DNA of 64,000 nt from Citreimonas sp042096055 (GTDB lineage: Bacteria; Pseudomonadota; Alphaproteobacteria; Rhodobacterales; Rhodobacteraceae): positions 1 through 64,000 of the forward strand of contig NZ_JBELMH010000001.1 in assembly GCF_042096055.1 (NCBI RefSeq), read 5' to 3'. The notes under the pieces are model-generated. The model worked only from the letters and a program-made list of their open reading frames with translations, did not search any database and was not told the DNA's origin. The translations under genes and the position numbers were made by a program. Shown one piece after another: positions 1-8,857 of the stretch (the first letter of the stretch is position 1; every line of letters starts with the position of its first letter).

Positions 1-206
1 GTGACGAGAATGCGCATGGAACCCCCTGTCGGTTGCCGCCTCAATAGGCCAAGCCCGCGGTCCGGGCAAGGCGACCGGGCAGCGCTTTTCGCGGGTCCGG
101 ACTAACCCCAAGGGTGTCGTCGGGGCTGGGCGGTGCTGCCTGCAGCGTCGCCGTCAATTGCGACTTCGTTGATGGCAGGAGCACGACGGTTCCGGGACCG
201 ACCTCT

Positions 207-1583
207 CTACAGGGGCAGGACGAGCGTGTGTCGCGTGCCCGAGGCGCCGCTGCTGACGTCCATCCTGCCGTCGAGCTGCGTCGTGAACGCCTGTGTCAGC
301 TTCTGGCCCAAGCCGGAATCCACGCGCGCGTTCGGGTCGATCCCCGGCCCGTCGTCCCAGACGGACACGATCATCTCCTGCCCCTCGACCGACAGGCGCA
401 GGCCAAGCTGACCTTCCGACCGGCCCTGGTAGGCGTATTTGAGGCTGTTCGTGACCAGTTCGCTCACGATCAGGCCGAGCGGCACGGCAATCCGGTTCGA
501 CAGCCGAGCGTCCGGGATGTCGAAGTCGACCGAAAGCGTTTCGGCGTGGCTGGAGGACGCGACGACGTTCTCGACGAGGGCGGTCAGGTACGACTGTGCC
601 GCCACCGTATCGACCGAGCGGGCCTTCGACAGGCTGCGGTAGAGGCTGGCGATGGCGTCGATCCGCGACCGCATCCGCGCGAACGCGGCCTGGCAGGCTT
701 CATCCGTCAGGTGACGCGCCTCCAGCGCAATGACGCTGCCGATCATCGCCAGGCTGTTCATGACCCGGTGGTTGAGCTCTTCGAGAAGCCGGTCGGCCTG
801 CTCGAGCGCGGCCTCGCGCTCCTCGTCCATGTGGCGCTGCCAGGTGACGTCCTGCATCGCGAGCAGCAGCATGTGCGTGTGGTTGCCCTCGCGGAAGACC
901 TTGCGCGCGTTGAGCAGGATGATCCGCTCGCCGATGTCGGGAAAGGTGTGGCGCACCTCGAAATCGGCCACCACGGTGTTGCGCGGCACCACGTCGGTCA
1001 GAAGGTCGAGCAGGGCCGGAATCGCCCATTGCCCGTTGCCGAGGTCGTCCAGCCGGCGCCCGATCGTCGCGCCCGGATCGACCTGGAACGTGGAGTAGAA
1101 GGACCGACTGGCCGACACGACGGTCAGTTTGTCGTCCAGCACCAGAAGCGGTTCGCGCAGCGTGTCGACGATGCCGACCGACAGCAGGCGTTCGCGCTCG
1201 AGCGCGGTCGCGGCGTCGCTTTCGGCTGTCACGTCCTCGATGGCGAGCAGGATGCGCCGCGACCCGTTTCCCGGGCGCACGGTCTTGCGCGCGTTGAGGC
1301 GCATAACGCGGCGGCCGATCTGCTCGAACACGTGGTCGACCTCGAAGTCCTCGACCTCGGCGCCGCCGGACACGATCCTGCCGAGTTCGTCGAGCAGGGC
1401 GGGAATGTTCCACTGGCCGTTGCCCAGCGACGCGAGCTTGCATCCCACGGTGGTGCCCGGCTCGACCCCGAAGGTCCGCAGGAAGCGCTCGCTGGCATAT
1501 TCCACCACCAGATCCTCGGTCAGGACCAGCAGGCTTTCGCGCAAGCTGGCCACGATTTCGGCCGGGTCGATCTGGCGTAGCAA
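207..1583 (-). CDS. PAS-PAS-HisKA_2/HWE-type sensor histidine kinase
   Basis: Cytosolic sensor kinase of about 458 residues with no membrane segment. Two PAS-like units (about residues 10-120 and 135-250) look like a tandem duplication, because both carry an LGNGQW-x-IPALLD motif. They are followed by a HisKA_2-type phosphoacceptor segment with His272 in ELNHRVMNSLAMI, and a HATPase domain with N-box SELVTNSLKYAY (Asn379) and DDGPG near 410. This class usually feeds single-domain regulators or the PhyR general stress pathway; the partner here is inferred. The first usual start codon is TTG at 1583, but the only strong Shine-Dalgarno (AGGAGG, 1603-1608 on the minus strand) is 19 nt upstream and 7 nt before an in-frame ATC (1593-1595). 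It is divergent from a second kinase of the same class. Confidence 0.9.
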   Translation of the reverse strand: MLRQIDPAEIVASLRESLLVLTEDLVVEYASERFLRTFGVEPGTTVGCKLASLGNGQWNIPALLDELGRIVSGGAEVEDFEVDHVFEQIGRRVMRLNARKTVRPGNGSRRILLAIEDVTAESDAATALERERLLSVGIVDTLREPLLVLDDKLTVVSASRSFYSTFQVDPGATIGRRLDDLGNGQWAIPALLDLLTDVVPRNTVVADFEVRHTFPDIGERIILLNARKVFREGNHTHMLLLAMQDVTWQRHMDEEREAALEQADRLLEELNHRVMNSLAMIGSVIALEARHLTDEACQAAFARMRSRIDAIASLYRSLSKARSVDTVAAQSYLTALVENVVASSSHAETLSVDFDIPDARLSNRIAVPLGLIVSELVTNSLKYAYQGRSEGQLGLRLSVEGQEMIVSVWDDGPGIDPNARVDSGLGQKLTQAFTTQLDGRMDVSSGASGTRHTLVLPL

Positions 1584-1804
1584 GGCAACGTTGATGGCGG
1601 ATCCTCCTGAACAGGCGAATCCAATGGTGGTGCCCGAACCTCATTTAGCATACATACTCCGGGCTTAGGTTCAAAACGGGTTTGCGGAACGGCGCCGACC
1701 GTCGGTCCCGCCTGGACCGCGTCTTTCATAGCGCGTCGACGATCTCGGTGTGCACAGCGCGTACCTGCCGCAGGGCGGGCAGCCGTCACAACCGGGGTTT
1801 AGCC

Positions 1805-3235
1805 ATGCACGACGCCAGCAGGATCGATCCGGGCGCGATCTTTCACGACGCACCCACCGCTCAGCTCGTGTTCCTGCCGGATCTGCGGATCGTGGCGGCG
1901 AACCGGCGCTATTGCGCCCTGCTTGGCCGCCTGCCCGAGGATCTGATCGGCTTTCATGTCTTCGAAGCCTTTCCGGCCAATCCCGACGACCCGGACGCGG
2001 ATGCCGAGGCGGAATTGCAGGCCTCCGCGGACGCGGTGGTGGCGACGGGCCGGTCGCAGGAGATGCCGCTGCGCCAGCACGACGTGCGCGAGGCCGACGG
2101 CCGCTACGAGACGCGGTACTGGCGCATCCTGAACTCGCCGGTCTTCGCCGACCCGGCCGCGCCGGACCGGGTGACGCACGTGATCCACACGGCCGAGGAC
2201 GTGACGCGGGCCGTGCTGGGCGACCGCGCCGAGGCCGCCAAGCGGCGCGCCGCGATGCGCGGGGCGGATCTGAGCTATTTCGAGTTCGACCCCGAGGCCC
2301 GGACGCTGGTTCGTTCGCCGCAACTCGACGCCATGTTCGGGTTCGCGCCGAACGAGACCGGCGCGGCCGTGCAGCCCTTCAACGACCGCATCCACGCGGA
2401 CGACATCGGGCAGGCGATGAGCGAGCTGGAGCGCGTGGCGCGCACGGTCGGGTCGGACCTGCATCTCGACTTTCGCGTCACGCTGCCCGGCGGGGCGGTG
2501 CGGTGGCTGATCGGACGCGGCGAGTCGGTGCGCGATCCGGAAACGCGCGACGTCCGGGTCGTCGGAATCGTGATCGACGTGACCACCATCCGCGAGAACG
2601 AGGTCGAGCTGCGCGACGCACTCGAGGCGCGCGACCTGCTGATCGCCGAGGTGAACCACCGGGTGAAGAACTCGCTGCAGATGGTGACCAGCATCCTGAA
2701 CCTCGAGGCCGCTGGGTCCCGCAACGAGGACGCGCGCGCCTCGCTCAGGGCGGCGACGGCGCGGGTGAACGCCGTGGCGGCGATCCACGCCTCGCTCTAC
2801 GAGGATTCCGAGGTCAGCTCGGTCCAGATCGATCGCTATCTCGAACGGCTGAGCGAGCATCTGCGCGGCTCGCTCTCGCGCGAGGGGCGGGTCGTGCGCA
2901 TCGCCCTCGACGTGCAGCCGGTGCGGCTGAGGACCGACAAGGCCGTCACGCTGTCGCTCGCCGTCAACGAGTTGGTCACCAATTCGTTCAAACATGCCTG
3001 CTGGTACGCGGGCGAGGGCACCGTCCGCGTGAGCCTGAGTCGGCACGGCGGCGACATGATCGCGCTGGATGTCTCGGATGATGGAACGGGGCAGAGCGCG
3101 GAACGTTCAGAGGGCACCAGTTCATCGTCGGGTCTTGGACAGCGCCTGATCGCGGGCATGGCGTCGCAATTGGGCGGAACGCTCGAGGAAGACAGGACGA
3201 ATGGCTGGCGGACGCGAATCCTATTTCCCGAATGA
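1805..3235 (+). CDS. PAS domain HisKA_2-type sensor histidine kinase
   Basis: Predicted cytosolic kinase of 476 residues. An N-terminal PAS (about 12-130) and a second PAS with a PAC-like tail (about 150-262) precede a HisKA_2 dimerisation segment with His285 in AEVNHRVKNSLQM, and a HATPase domain with the N-box NELVTNSFKHA. No transmembrane segment is visible, so the signal is probably intracellular. The ATG at 1805 is chosen because the PAS fold starts directly after it; an earlier in-frame ATG at 1682 would add an unconserved, arginine-rich leader. Its 3' end overlaps the following response regulator by 35 bp, so the two are probably co-translated partners. It is divergent from the kinase at 207-1583, which has the same kinase core but different PAS domains. 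Confidence 0.92.
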   Translation: MHDASRIDPGAIFHDAPTAQLVFLPDLRIVAANRRYCALLGRLPEDLIGFHVFEAFPANPDDPDADAEAELQASADAVVATGRSQEMPLRQHDVREADGRYETRYWRILNSPVFADPAAPDRVTHVIHTAEDVTRAVLGDRAEAAKRRAAMRGADLSYFEFDPEARTLVRSPQLDAMFGFAPNETGAAVQPFNDRIHADDIGQAMSELERVARTVGSDLHLDFRVTLPGGAVRWLIGRGESVRDPETRDVRVVGIVIDVTTIRENEVELRDALEARDLLIAEVNHRVKNSLQMVTSILNLEAAGSRNEDARASLRAATARVNAVAAIHASLYEDSEVSSVQIDRYLERLSEHLRGSLSREGRVVRIALDVQPVRLRTDKAVTLSLAVNELVTNSFKHACWYAGEGTVRVSLSRHGGDMIALDVSDDGTGQSAERSEGTSSSSGLGQRLIAGMASQLGGTLEEDRTNGWRTRILFPE

Positions 3236-3617
3236 TGAGCCGGGCACGCTGCGCGTGCTCATCATCGAGGACAACATCTTCATCGCGCTCGACCTGGAAT
3301 TGCAGATCACCGGGATGGGGCACGCGGCCGTAGGCATCGCCGCAACCGAAAACGCCGCGATCGAGATGGCGCGCGACACCGCGCCCGACGTCGCCATCGT
3401 CGACCTGCAGCTGGCCGACGGCAGCCGCGGACAGGACGCGGCGCTGGTGCTTCGCGAGGAGATGCAGGTCCCGTCCATCATCGTGAGCGGCAGCCTGCAC
3501 CAGGTGACCGACGCGGAACGGTCCGCGATCCGCCCGCTGGCGATGCTTCACAAACCCCTGCTGCCAAACGAGTTGCGGCGCGTTCTCGAGACGCGGTTCG
3601 CGACGTGCCGCGAGTGA
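3201..3617 (+). CDS. Single-domain response regulator (receiver only)
   Basis: A CheY-like receiver of 138 residues without an output domain. The acidic pair Glu23-Asp24 sits in VLIIEDN, the phospho-acceptor is Asp68 in AIVDLQLADG, the switch Ser96 is in IIVSGS, and the conserved Lys118 is in LHKPLLP, so all catalytic receiver positions are present. The start lies inside the 3' end of the upstream HisKA_2 kinase, an overlap that argues for a dedicated kinase-regulator pair. Such stand-alone receivers with HWE/HisKA_2 kinases often act as phosphate sinks or protein-binding switches in alphaproteobacteria; which applies here cannot be read from the sequence. Confidence 0.9.
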   Translation: MAGGRESYFPNDEPGTLRVLIIEDNIFIALDLELQITGMGHAAVGIAATENAAIEMARDTAPDVAIVDLQLADGSRGQDAALVLREEMQVPSIIVSGSLHQVTDAERSAIRPLAMLHKPLLPNELRRVLETRFATCRE

Positions 3618-3642
3618 CGCGACCCACGTCACCGTCAGAAGC

Positions 3643-4287
3643 TCAGGCCAGGTCCAGCGCGTCCAGGATGGCCCGCGCCTCGTCGGGGGCGGGGATCAGC
3701 GTGGCGCGGTCCTCGCCGGGGTAGAAGCGCGCGCGGGTCGCGGTGGACATCGGGCGCGGCTGCACGATGTCGACGCGCGGGCCGGTCTTGCCGGTCTCGG
3801 CCTGCCAGGATCGTGCCAGCGCGGTCTGCGCGGCCTTGGTGGCGCCGTAATGGCCGAAGAACTTCTCGCCGCCGCGCGGATCGTCGAAGAACACCGCGCG
3901 CCCGGCGGTGCCCAGCAGCGGGGCCACGTAGGGGATCAGCACCGCGACCGCGTCGACGTTGGTCTTGCGCGACTTTTCCCAGTCCTTGGGGTCGAGATGC
4001 GCCGTCGGCGTCAGCGGCGCGGCATGCACGGCGGTGTGCAGCCAAAGGCCCAGGCCGCCCCAGCGGTCGTGAATCGACCGGCACATATGCGCCATCGCGC
4101 CCGCGTCGGTGATGTCGAGCGGCGCCAGCGTGGCGCTGCCGCCCTTCGCCTTGATGCGGTCGTCGAGTTCCTCGAGCGCGCCCACGGTGCGGCCGACGGC
4201 CATCACGTGCCAGGCGGGGGAAAGCGCCTCGGCCAGGGCGAAGCCCAGGCCGCGCGAGGCGCCGGTGATGAGGGCAAGCTGCGTCAT
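3643..4287 (-). CDS. SDR family NAD(P)-dependent oxidoreductase
   Basis: Short-chain dehydrogenase/reductase of 214 residues. The cofactor motif ITGASRGLGFALAEAL is at residues 7-22, an LDITD-like acidic position follows near 60, and a YGATKAA segment supplies the catalytic Tyr-x-x-x-Lys about two thirds along. The canonical NNAG motif is replaced by a divergent LHTAVHAAP segment. The substrate cannot be inferred. It lies convergent to the response regulator, with 25 bp between stops, and is the most distal gene of the minus-strand run that includes purF. Confidence 0.85.
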   Translation of the reverse strand: MTQLALITGASRGLGFALAEALSPAWHVMAVGRTVGALEELDDRIKAKGGSATLAPLDITDAGAMAHMCRSIHDRWGGLGLWLHTAVHAAPLTPTAHLDPKDWEKSRKTNVDAVAVLIPYVAPLLGTAGRAVFFDDPRGGEKFFGHYGATKAAQTALARSWQAETGKTGPRVDIVQPRPMSTATRARFYPGEDRATLIPAPDEARAILDALDLA

Positions 4288-4347
4288 GCCCGCCTCATGC
4301 GGCGCGCGCCGGCAAAGGTCAAGCCGGCGCGCGGCCGCGTCGGTGCG

Positions 4348-4680
4348 TCAGGCGCGGGCGGCGAGCATGCGCAGCCGGTTGACGAACGGGCCGCGCGTCA
4401 GGATGACGCCGTCGCTGTCGATGCCCTCGACCACGTCCCGCTCGCCCAGCCGGTCGCCGGGGGCGACGCGCTGCACGGTGCCGTCGGGCAGGCGGATCAG
4501 GGCGCTCATCGCGTCGTCGGTGCCGACGAGGCCCAGCAGGATCGGGCCGGCGGTGTCGAGTTCGACGTGACGCGTGGCGTTCTGGTCGACGGTCTCGTTC
4601 ACCGTGGGGGCAGAGCGGTACTGGGCGCGGCGCGACAGGTCGGCGGGGCGCAGGAACGGGCGGAGCGAACGCTCGAGCAT
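4348..4680 (-). CDS. Small PilP/GspC-like domain protein
   Basis: Protein of 110 residues with a basic N-terminus and a C-terminal segment (about 45-105) reading ILLGLVGTDDAMSALIRL ... VAPGDRL, then VEGIDSDGVIL. This pattern (LLGV..., a value or property statement, then GD, then V-x-x-I-x-x-x-x-V-x-L) is typical of the homology-region fold shared by type II secretion GspC and type IV pilus PilP. No signal peptide or transmembrane segment is seen, and no other pilus or secretion genes are nearby, so it is an isolated stand-alone domain. I infer a structural or envelope role at most; a hypothetical protein is the safe call. Confidence 0.6.
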   Translation of the reverse strand: MLERSLRPFLRPADLSRRAQYRSAPTVNETVDQNATRHVELDTAGPILLGLVGTDDAMSALIRLPDGTVQRVAPGDRLGERDVVEGIDSDGVILTRGPFVNRLRMLAARA

Positions 4681-4855
4681 GGCAGTCTCACAGGTTTTGG
4701 GGGCGGTCGCGCGGCGAAGATCGCCGCGGCGCTCTGGCAGGGCGGGCCGTGGGCCGCCGGTCGCCGGATTTCGGCGATACCGGTCAGTTAATCGATGAAG
4801 GGTTACCAGAAAAGAAAAGGGCGCCGCTGACGCAAGGTCATCGGCGCCGGACCGC

Positions 4856-6391
4856 CTATTCGGCGGCCTTGAGGCGGAAGCCCTTCTCGATCATGTCCGC
4901 CGGCTCGACCGGGTATTCGCCCGAGAAGCAGGCGTCGCAGTATTGCGGGCACGACGTGTTGCGGCCCTTGGCCTCGCCCACGGCGCGGTAGAGCCCGTCG
5001 AGCGAGACGAAGCGCAGAGAGTCGACGCCGAGATGCTGGCGCATCTCTTCCTCGGACATGGTGGCGGCCAGCAGCTTCTCGCGCTTGGGCGTGTCGACGC
5101 CGTAGAAGCACGGCCAGGCGGTCGGCGGCGAGGCGATGCGGAAATGCACCTCGGCTGCGCCCGCGTCGAGGATCATCTCCTTGATCTTGCGGCTGGTGGT
5201 GCCGCGCACGACCGAATCGTCGACTAGGATCACCCGCTTGCCGCGGATCAGCGCGCGGTTGACGTTCAGCTTCAGCCGGACGCCCATGTTGCGGATCTGC
5301 TCGGTCGGCTCGATGAAGGTGCGGCCCACGTACTGGTTGCGGATGATCCCCATGCCGTAGGGAATGCCCGATTCGTGCGCGTAGCCGATCGCGGCCGGCG
5401 TGCCGCTGTCGGGCACCGGGCAGACGAGATCGGCCTCGACGGGTGCCTCGCGCGCCAGTTCCACGCCGATCTGGCGGCGGGTCTCGTAGACCGAGCGGCC
5501 GCCGATGATGCTGTCTGGGCGCGAGAAGTAGACGTGTTCGAAGATGCAGAAGCGCGACGGCTGCGGGCGGAAGGGCCGCACGCTCTCGACGCCGCCGTCG
5601 GCGGTGATGACGACCATCTCGCCGGGCTCGACCTCGCGGACGTAGTCGGCGCCGATGATGTCGAGCGCGCAGGTCTCGGAGGACAGCACCCATCCGTCGC
5701 CCAGCTTGCCCAGAACCAGCGGGCGCACGCCCAGCGGGTCGCGCACGCCGATCAGCTTGGTGCGCGTCATCGCGACGACGCTGAACGCGCCCTCGACACG
5801 GCGCAGCGCGTCCTCCATCCGGGCGGGGATGTCGCGTTGCAGCGAGCGGGCCATCAGGTGGATGATGCATTCGCTGTCCGACGAGGACTGGAAGATCGAG
5901 CCGCGTTCGATCAGCTCGCGCCGCAGCGCGTCGGCGTTGGTGATGTTGCCGTTATGCGCGATCGCGGCGCCGCCCATGCTGAACTCGCCGAAGAAGGGCT
6001 GCACGTCGCGGATCTGCGTCGGTCCCTTCGAGCCGGCGGTGGAATAGCGCACGTGCCCGATGCCGATCGGGCCGGGCAGAGTCTCCATCACCGAGGCCGA
6101 GGTGAAGTTGTCGCGCACGTAGCCGAAGCGCCGGGCCGAGTTGAAGCCCAGCACGTCGTCGTGCGTGACGATGCCGCCGGCTTCCTGGCCGCGGTGCTGC
6201 AGCGCATGCAGGCCGAGGGCGACGAAGTTCGCGGCATCCGCGACGCCCACGACACCGAAGACGCCGCATTCCTCGTGCAGCGTATCGCCGTCCTCGAGGA
6301 CGGAATCGTAGTCGAACGGATGGGCGGGGGGCAGGGGACGGTCGGCCAAGGGCAGCGGCTCCGATTCCAGAATGGTCCGTGCGGCCCTCAT
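4856..6391 (-). CDS. purF: Amidophosphoribosyltransferase
   Basis: First committed enzyme of purine synthesis: PRPP plus glutamine gives phosphoribosylamine. It has 511 residues. The class-II glutamine amidotransferase nucleophile is Cys42 in HEECGVFGV, behind a 41-residue leader that should be cleaved off as in other long PurF proteins. HALQHRGQEAGG and NGNITN follow. The C-terminal phosphoribosyltransferase half contains the PRPP-binding RVILVDDSVVRGTTSRKI. The start at 6391 was preferred over an in-frame upstream ATG at 6472, which would add an Arg-rich stretch. It sits downstream of cvpA, the same neighbour order as in many proteobacteria. Confidence 0.97.
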   Translation of the reverse strand: MRAARTILESEPLPLADRPLPPAHPFDYDSVLEDGDTLHEECGVFGVVGVADAANFVALGLHALQHRGQEAGGIVTHDDVLGFNSARRFGYVRDNFTSASVMETLPGPIGIGHVRYSTAGSKGPTQIRDVQPFFGEFSMGGAAIAHNGNITNADALRRELIERGSIFQSSSDSECIIHLMARSLQRDIPARMEDALRRVEGAFSVVAMTRTKLIGVRDPLGVRPLVLGKLGDGWVLSSETCALDIIGADYVREVEPGEMVVITADGGVESVRPFRPQPSRFCIFEHVYFSRPDSIIGGRSVYETRRQIGVELAREAPVEADLVCPVPDSGTPAAIGYAHESGIPYGMGIIRNQYVGRTFIEPTEQIRNMGVRLKLNVNRALIRGKRVILVDDSVVRGTTSRKIKEMILDAGAAEVHFRIASPPTAWPCFYGVDTPKREKLLAATMSEEEMRQHLGVDSLRFVSLDGLYRAVGEAKGRNTSCPQYCDACFSGEYPVEPADMIEKGFRLKAAE

Positions 6392-6481
6392 AGTGGGTCG
6401 GGCCCGGCGTGTCACGAAACTATAACGTGTTCGCCCCGCGCGGGCCGCATTCCGGCCCGTCGCTGCGTGCATGGGCGCCGG

Positions 6482-7039
6482 TCAGCCCGCGTCGCAGACG
6501 CCGACCAGTTCCTCGTACTGGGCGGTGATCCAGCCCAGCGCGCGTTCGGGGTTCTGGTTCTCGACCTCTTCGTTGAGCTGCGAGAAAATCGCCGCCGAGC
6601 GCGAGTCGTTGACCATCGCGATGTCCTGCGCGCTGACCACGGTGGCGTAGACGAAGAAGCCCACCGCCACCAGCAGCACGCCGCGCGCCACGCCGAACAG
6701 CAGGCCGAGGCCCTGGTCGACGCCGCCCAGCGCCGAGCGCTGGACGATCGACGAGAAGAGCGGCGTGAACAGCGACACGATCACCAGCGCCACGGTGAAG
6801 ACCGCCGCGAAGGCCGCAATCACCGACAATTCGCAGCTGTCGGCGAGAAAGCCGCCGATCACCGGGATCTCGGCCATCAGGGGCTGGACCTGCGCGGCGA
6901 AGAGGAACGCGACGATCGCCGCGACGATCCAGCCCGCGATGGCCATGATCTCGCGCACGACGCCGCGCGAATAGGCCAGCAGCGCCGAGACGACGATGAT
7001 CAGCGCGACCACGCCGTCGATGATCGTGAAACCTTCCAT
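6482..7039 (-). CDS. cvpA: CvpA family inner-membrane protein
   Basis: Membrane protein of 185 residues with four hydrophobic segments (about 6-24, 32-50, 70-92, 103-125) and the family-typical start FTIIDGVVALIIVVSALLAYSRGVVRE. The C-terminal tail after about residue 130 is soluble and acidic. CvpA proteins are linked to colicin V export, envelope homeostasis and biofilm in enterobacteria; the molecular role is unclear. It lies 27 bp after radA and 90 bp before the purF start on the same strand, so it is probably co-transcribed with purF. Confidence 0.9.
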   Translation of the reverse strand: MEGFTIIDGVVALIIVVSALLAYSRGVVREIMAIAGWIVAAIVAFLFAAQVQPLMAEIPVIGGFLADSCELSVIAAFAAVFTVALVIVSLFTPLFSSIVQRSALGGVDQGLGLLFGVARGVLLVAVGFFVYATVVSAQDIAMVNDSRSAAIFSQLNEEVENQNPERALGWITAQYEELVGVCDAG

Positions 7040-7066
7040 ACCGCCCGAACCCTTCCGCCTTGTCCG

Positions 7067-8431
7067 CTAACCGGCGCCGAAGACGTCGCCGACGAAGGTC
7101 GTCAGGTCGCCCATCGGCTGCAACGCCAGACCCCCGGCATCGCCCGCCTTGCCGCCGCGCGGCAGGATCGCCGAGGAGAAACCAAGTTTTCCCGCCTCTT
7201 TCAACCGGTTTTCCATCTGCCCCACCGGACGCAGCGCGCCGGACAGCGAGATTTCACCGAAAACCACCGTCTCGGCGGGCAGGGCGGCGTCCTCGCGGGC
7301 GGAAAGCAGCGCCGCGGCGACCGCCAGATCGGCCGCCGGCTCGCTGATCTTCATGCCGCCGGCGACGTTGAGATAGACGTCGAGGCCCGCGAAAGGGATG
7401 CCGCAGCGCGATTCGAGCACCGCGAGGATCATCGCCAGCCGCCCGCCGTCCCAGCCCACGACGGACCGGCGCGCCTGGCCTGCGGGCGCGGGGGCGACCA
7501 AGGCCTGGAACTCGATCAGCACCGGGCGCGTGCCCTCGATGCCGGCGAAGACGGCCGAGCCGGGCGCCGGGCTGCCGCGTTCGGACAGGAACAGCGCCGA
7601 GGGGTTGGCGACCTGCGCGAGGCCCGCGCCGGTCATCTCGAACACGCCGATCTCGTCGGCGGGACCGAAGCGGTTCTTGACGCTGCGCAGGATGCGGAAC
7701 TGGTGGCCGCGCTCGCCCTCGAAGTAAAGCACGGTGTCGACCATGTGCTCGACCACCCGCGGGCCGGCGATCTGGCCGTCCTTGGTGACGTGGCCGACCA
7801 TCACGACGGCCGAGCCGCGCGTCTTGGCGAAGCGCGTCAGCTCATGCGCCGCGGCGCGCACCTGGCCCACCGAGCCCGGCGCGCTGTCCACGGTGTCGGC
7901 CCACATGGTCTGGATCGAATCGACGATCACGAGGTCGGGGCGTTCCTCGTCGAGCGTGGTGAGGATGTCGCGCAGGGCGGTCTCGGCCGCGAGCTTCACA
8001 GCCGCCTGTTCCAGCCCCAGCCGCTGGGCGCGCAGGCGCACCTGTGCGCTGGCTTCCTCGCCCGAGACGTAGATGACCTTGAGGCCGGCGTTTGCGAAGC
8101 TGGCCGCCGCCTGCAGCAGCAGCGTGGACTTGCCGATGCCCGGATCGCCGCCCACCAGGATGGCCGAGGCCGGCACCAGCCCGCCGCCCAGCACGCGGTC
8201 GAGTTCGGGCATGCCAGACGCGGTGCGCGGCGGCGGCGCCTCCTTCGAGGACAGGTCCGACAGCGGCACCGCGCGGCCGCGCGTCTTCAGCGCCTTGGCG
8301 CCGGGGCCCTGGCTGAGCGGCTTTTCCTCGTGGATGGTGTTCCACTGGCCGCAGGCGTCGCAGCGGCCGGACCACTTGGAATAGGCCGCGCCGCAGGACT
8401 GACAGATGAAGTTGAGTACGGGTTTGGCCAT
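7067..8431 (-). CDS. radA: DNA repair protein RadA
   Basis: RecA-like recombination-intermediate processing protein of 454 residues. The N-terminal zinc finger has the CQSCG ... CDACG pattern (residues 10-30). A RecA-type ATPase core has Walker A GGDPGIGKSTLL (about 95-106) and Walker B LVIVDSIQTM. The RadA-specific KNRFGPADEIG motif is followed by the Lon-protease-like C-terminal domain, without which it would be a plain RecA paralogue. Full length for the family. In a minus-strand series with cvpA and purF. Confidence 0.97.
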   Translation of the reverse strand: MAKPVLNFICQSCGAAYSKWSGRCDACGQWNTIHEEKPLSQGPGAKALKTRGRAVPLSDLSSKEAPPPRTASGMPELDRVLGGGLVPASAILVGGDPGIGKSTLLLQAAASFANAGLKVIYVSGEEASAQVRLRAQRLGLEQAAVKLAAETALRDILTTLDEERPDLVIVDSIQTMWADTVDSAPGSVGQVRAAAHELTRFAKTRGSAVVMVGHVTKDGQIAGPRVVEHMVDTVLYFEGERGHQFRILRSVKNRFGPADEIGVFEMTGAGLAQVANPSALFLSERGSPAPGSAVFAGIEGTRPVLIEFQALVAPAPAGQARRSVVGWDGGRLAMILAVLESRCGIPFAGLDVYLNVAGGMKISEPAADLAVAAALLSAREDAALPAETVVFGEISLSGALRPVGQMENRLKEAGKLGFSSAILPRGGKAGDAGGLALQPMGDLTTFVGDVFGAG

Positions 8432-8470
8432 GCGCGCCTTATGCCCCGTCGCGGGGCAGGGGCCAAGCGG

Positions 8471-8857
8471 TCACGCGGTCCACCACGCAAGACCCAGCAG
8501 CCCCGCCAGCATCGCCGCGTGCACGAGGTCGAGCCATTTCCACCGCGCGCCGGGCAGCACCGCCGAGATCGCCATCAGCACCGAGGGCAGCAGCAGCGCC
8601 GCCATGCCCCCGCCGCCCGCCATCGCGCGCGCCGACCAGGCGTAGAGCGGCGTGCCGGTCAGCCCCAGCGCGGGGGCGAAAGTGGTCAGGATGCCGCCCA
8701 GGCACAGCGCCAGCGCCACCAGCGCGGGCCAGCGCGACAACCCGCCGCCGACGATCACCCGGGTCAGCGCCAGCACGGCCAGCACCTCGAGATAGACGAA
8801 CTTGCGGATGAAGAAGAACGCAAGGACGACGGGATCGGGATCGGGCAGGAAATTCAT
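8471..8857 (-). CDS. Four-helix membrane protein of unknown function, coupled to the Mla-type ATPase
   Basis: Protein of 128 residues that begins with MNFLPDPDPVVLAFFFIRKF and contains about four hydrophobic stretches (about 10-35, 42-60, 80-98, 108-126). No family is recognised with certainty. Its ATG (8855-8857) overlaps the stop of the upstream ABC ATPase gene as ATGA, which implies translational coupling and supports this start. It occupies the place where an MlaD/MCE substrate-binding gene might be expected, but it has no MCE motif. I infer a membrane accessory protein of the transporter or an unrelated passenger; neither can be decided from sequence alone. Confidence 0.75.
   Translation of the reverse strand: MNFLPDPDPVVLAFFFIRKFVYLEVLAVLALTRVIVGGGLSRWPALVALALCLGGILTTFAPALGLTGTPLYAWSARAMAGGGGMAALLLPSVLMAISAVLPGARWKWLDLVHAAMLAGLLGLAWWTA

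Noticed and set aside
1..206. Possible partial gene at the left edge
   Set aside because: No frame with family motifs enters from the left edge; nothing supportable is seen in these 206 bp.
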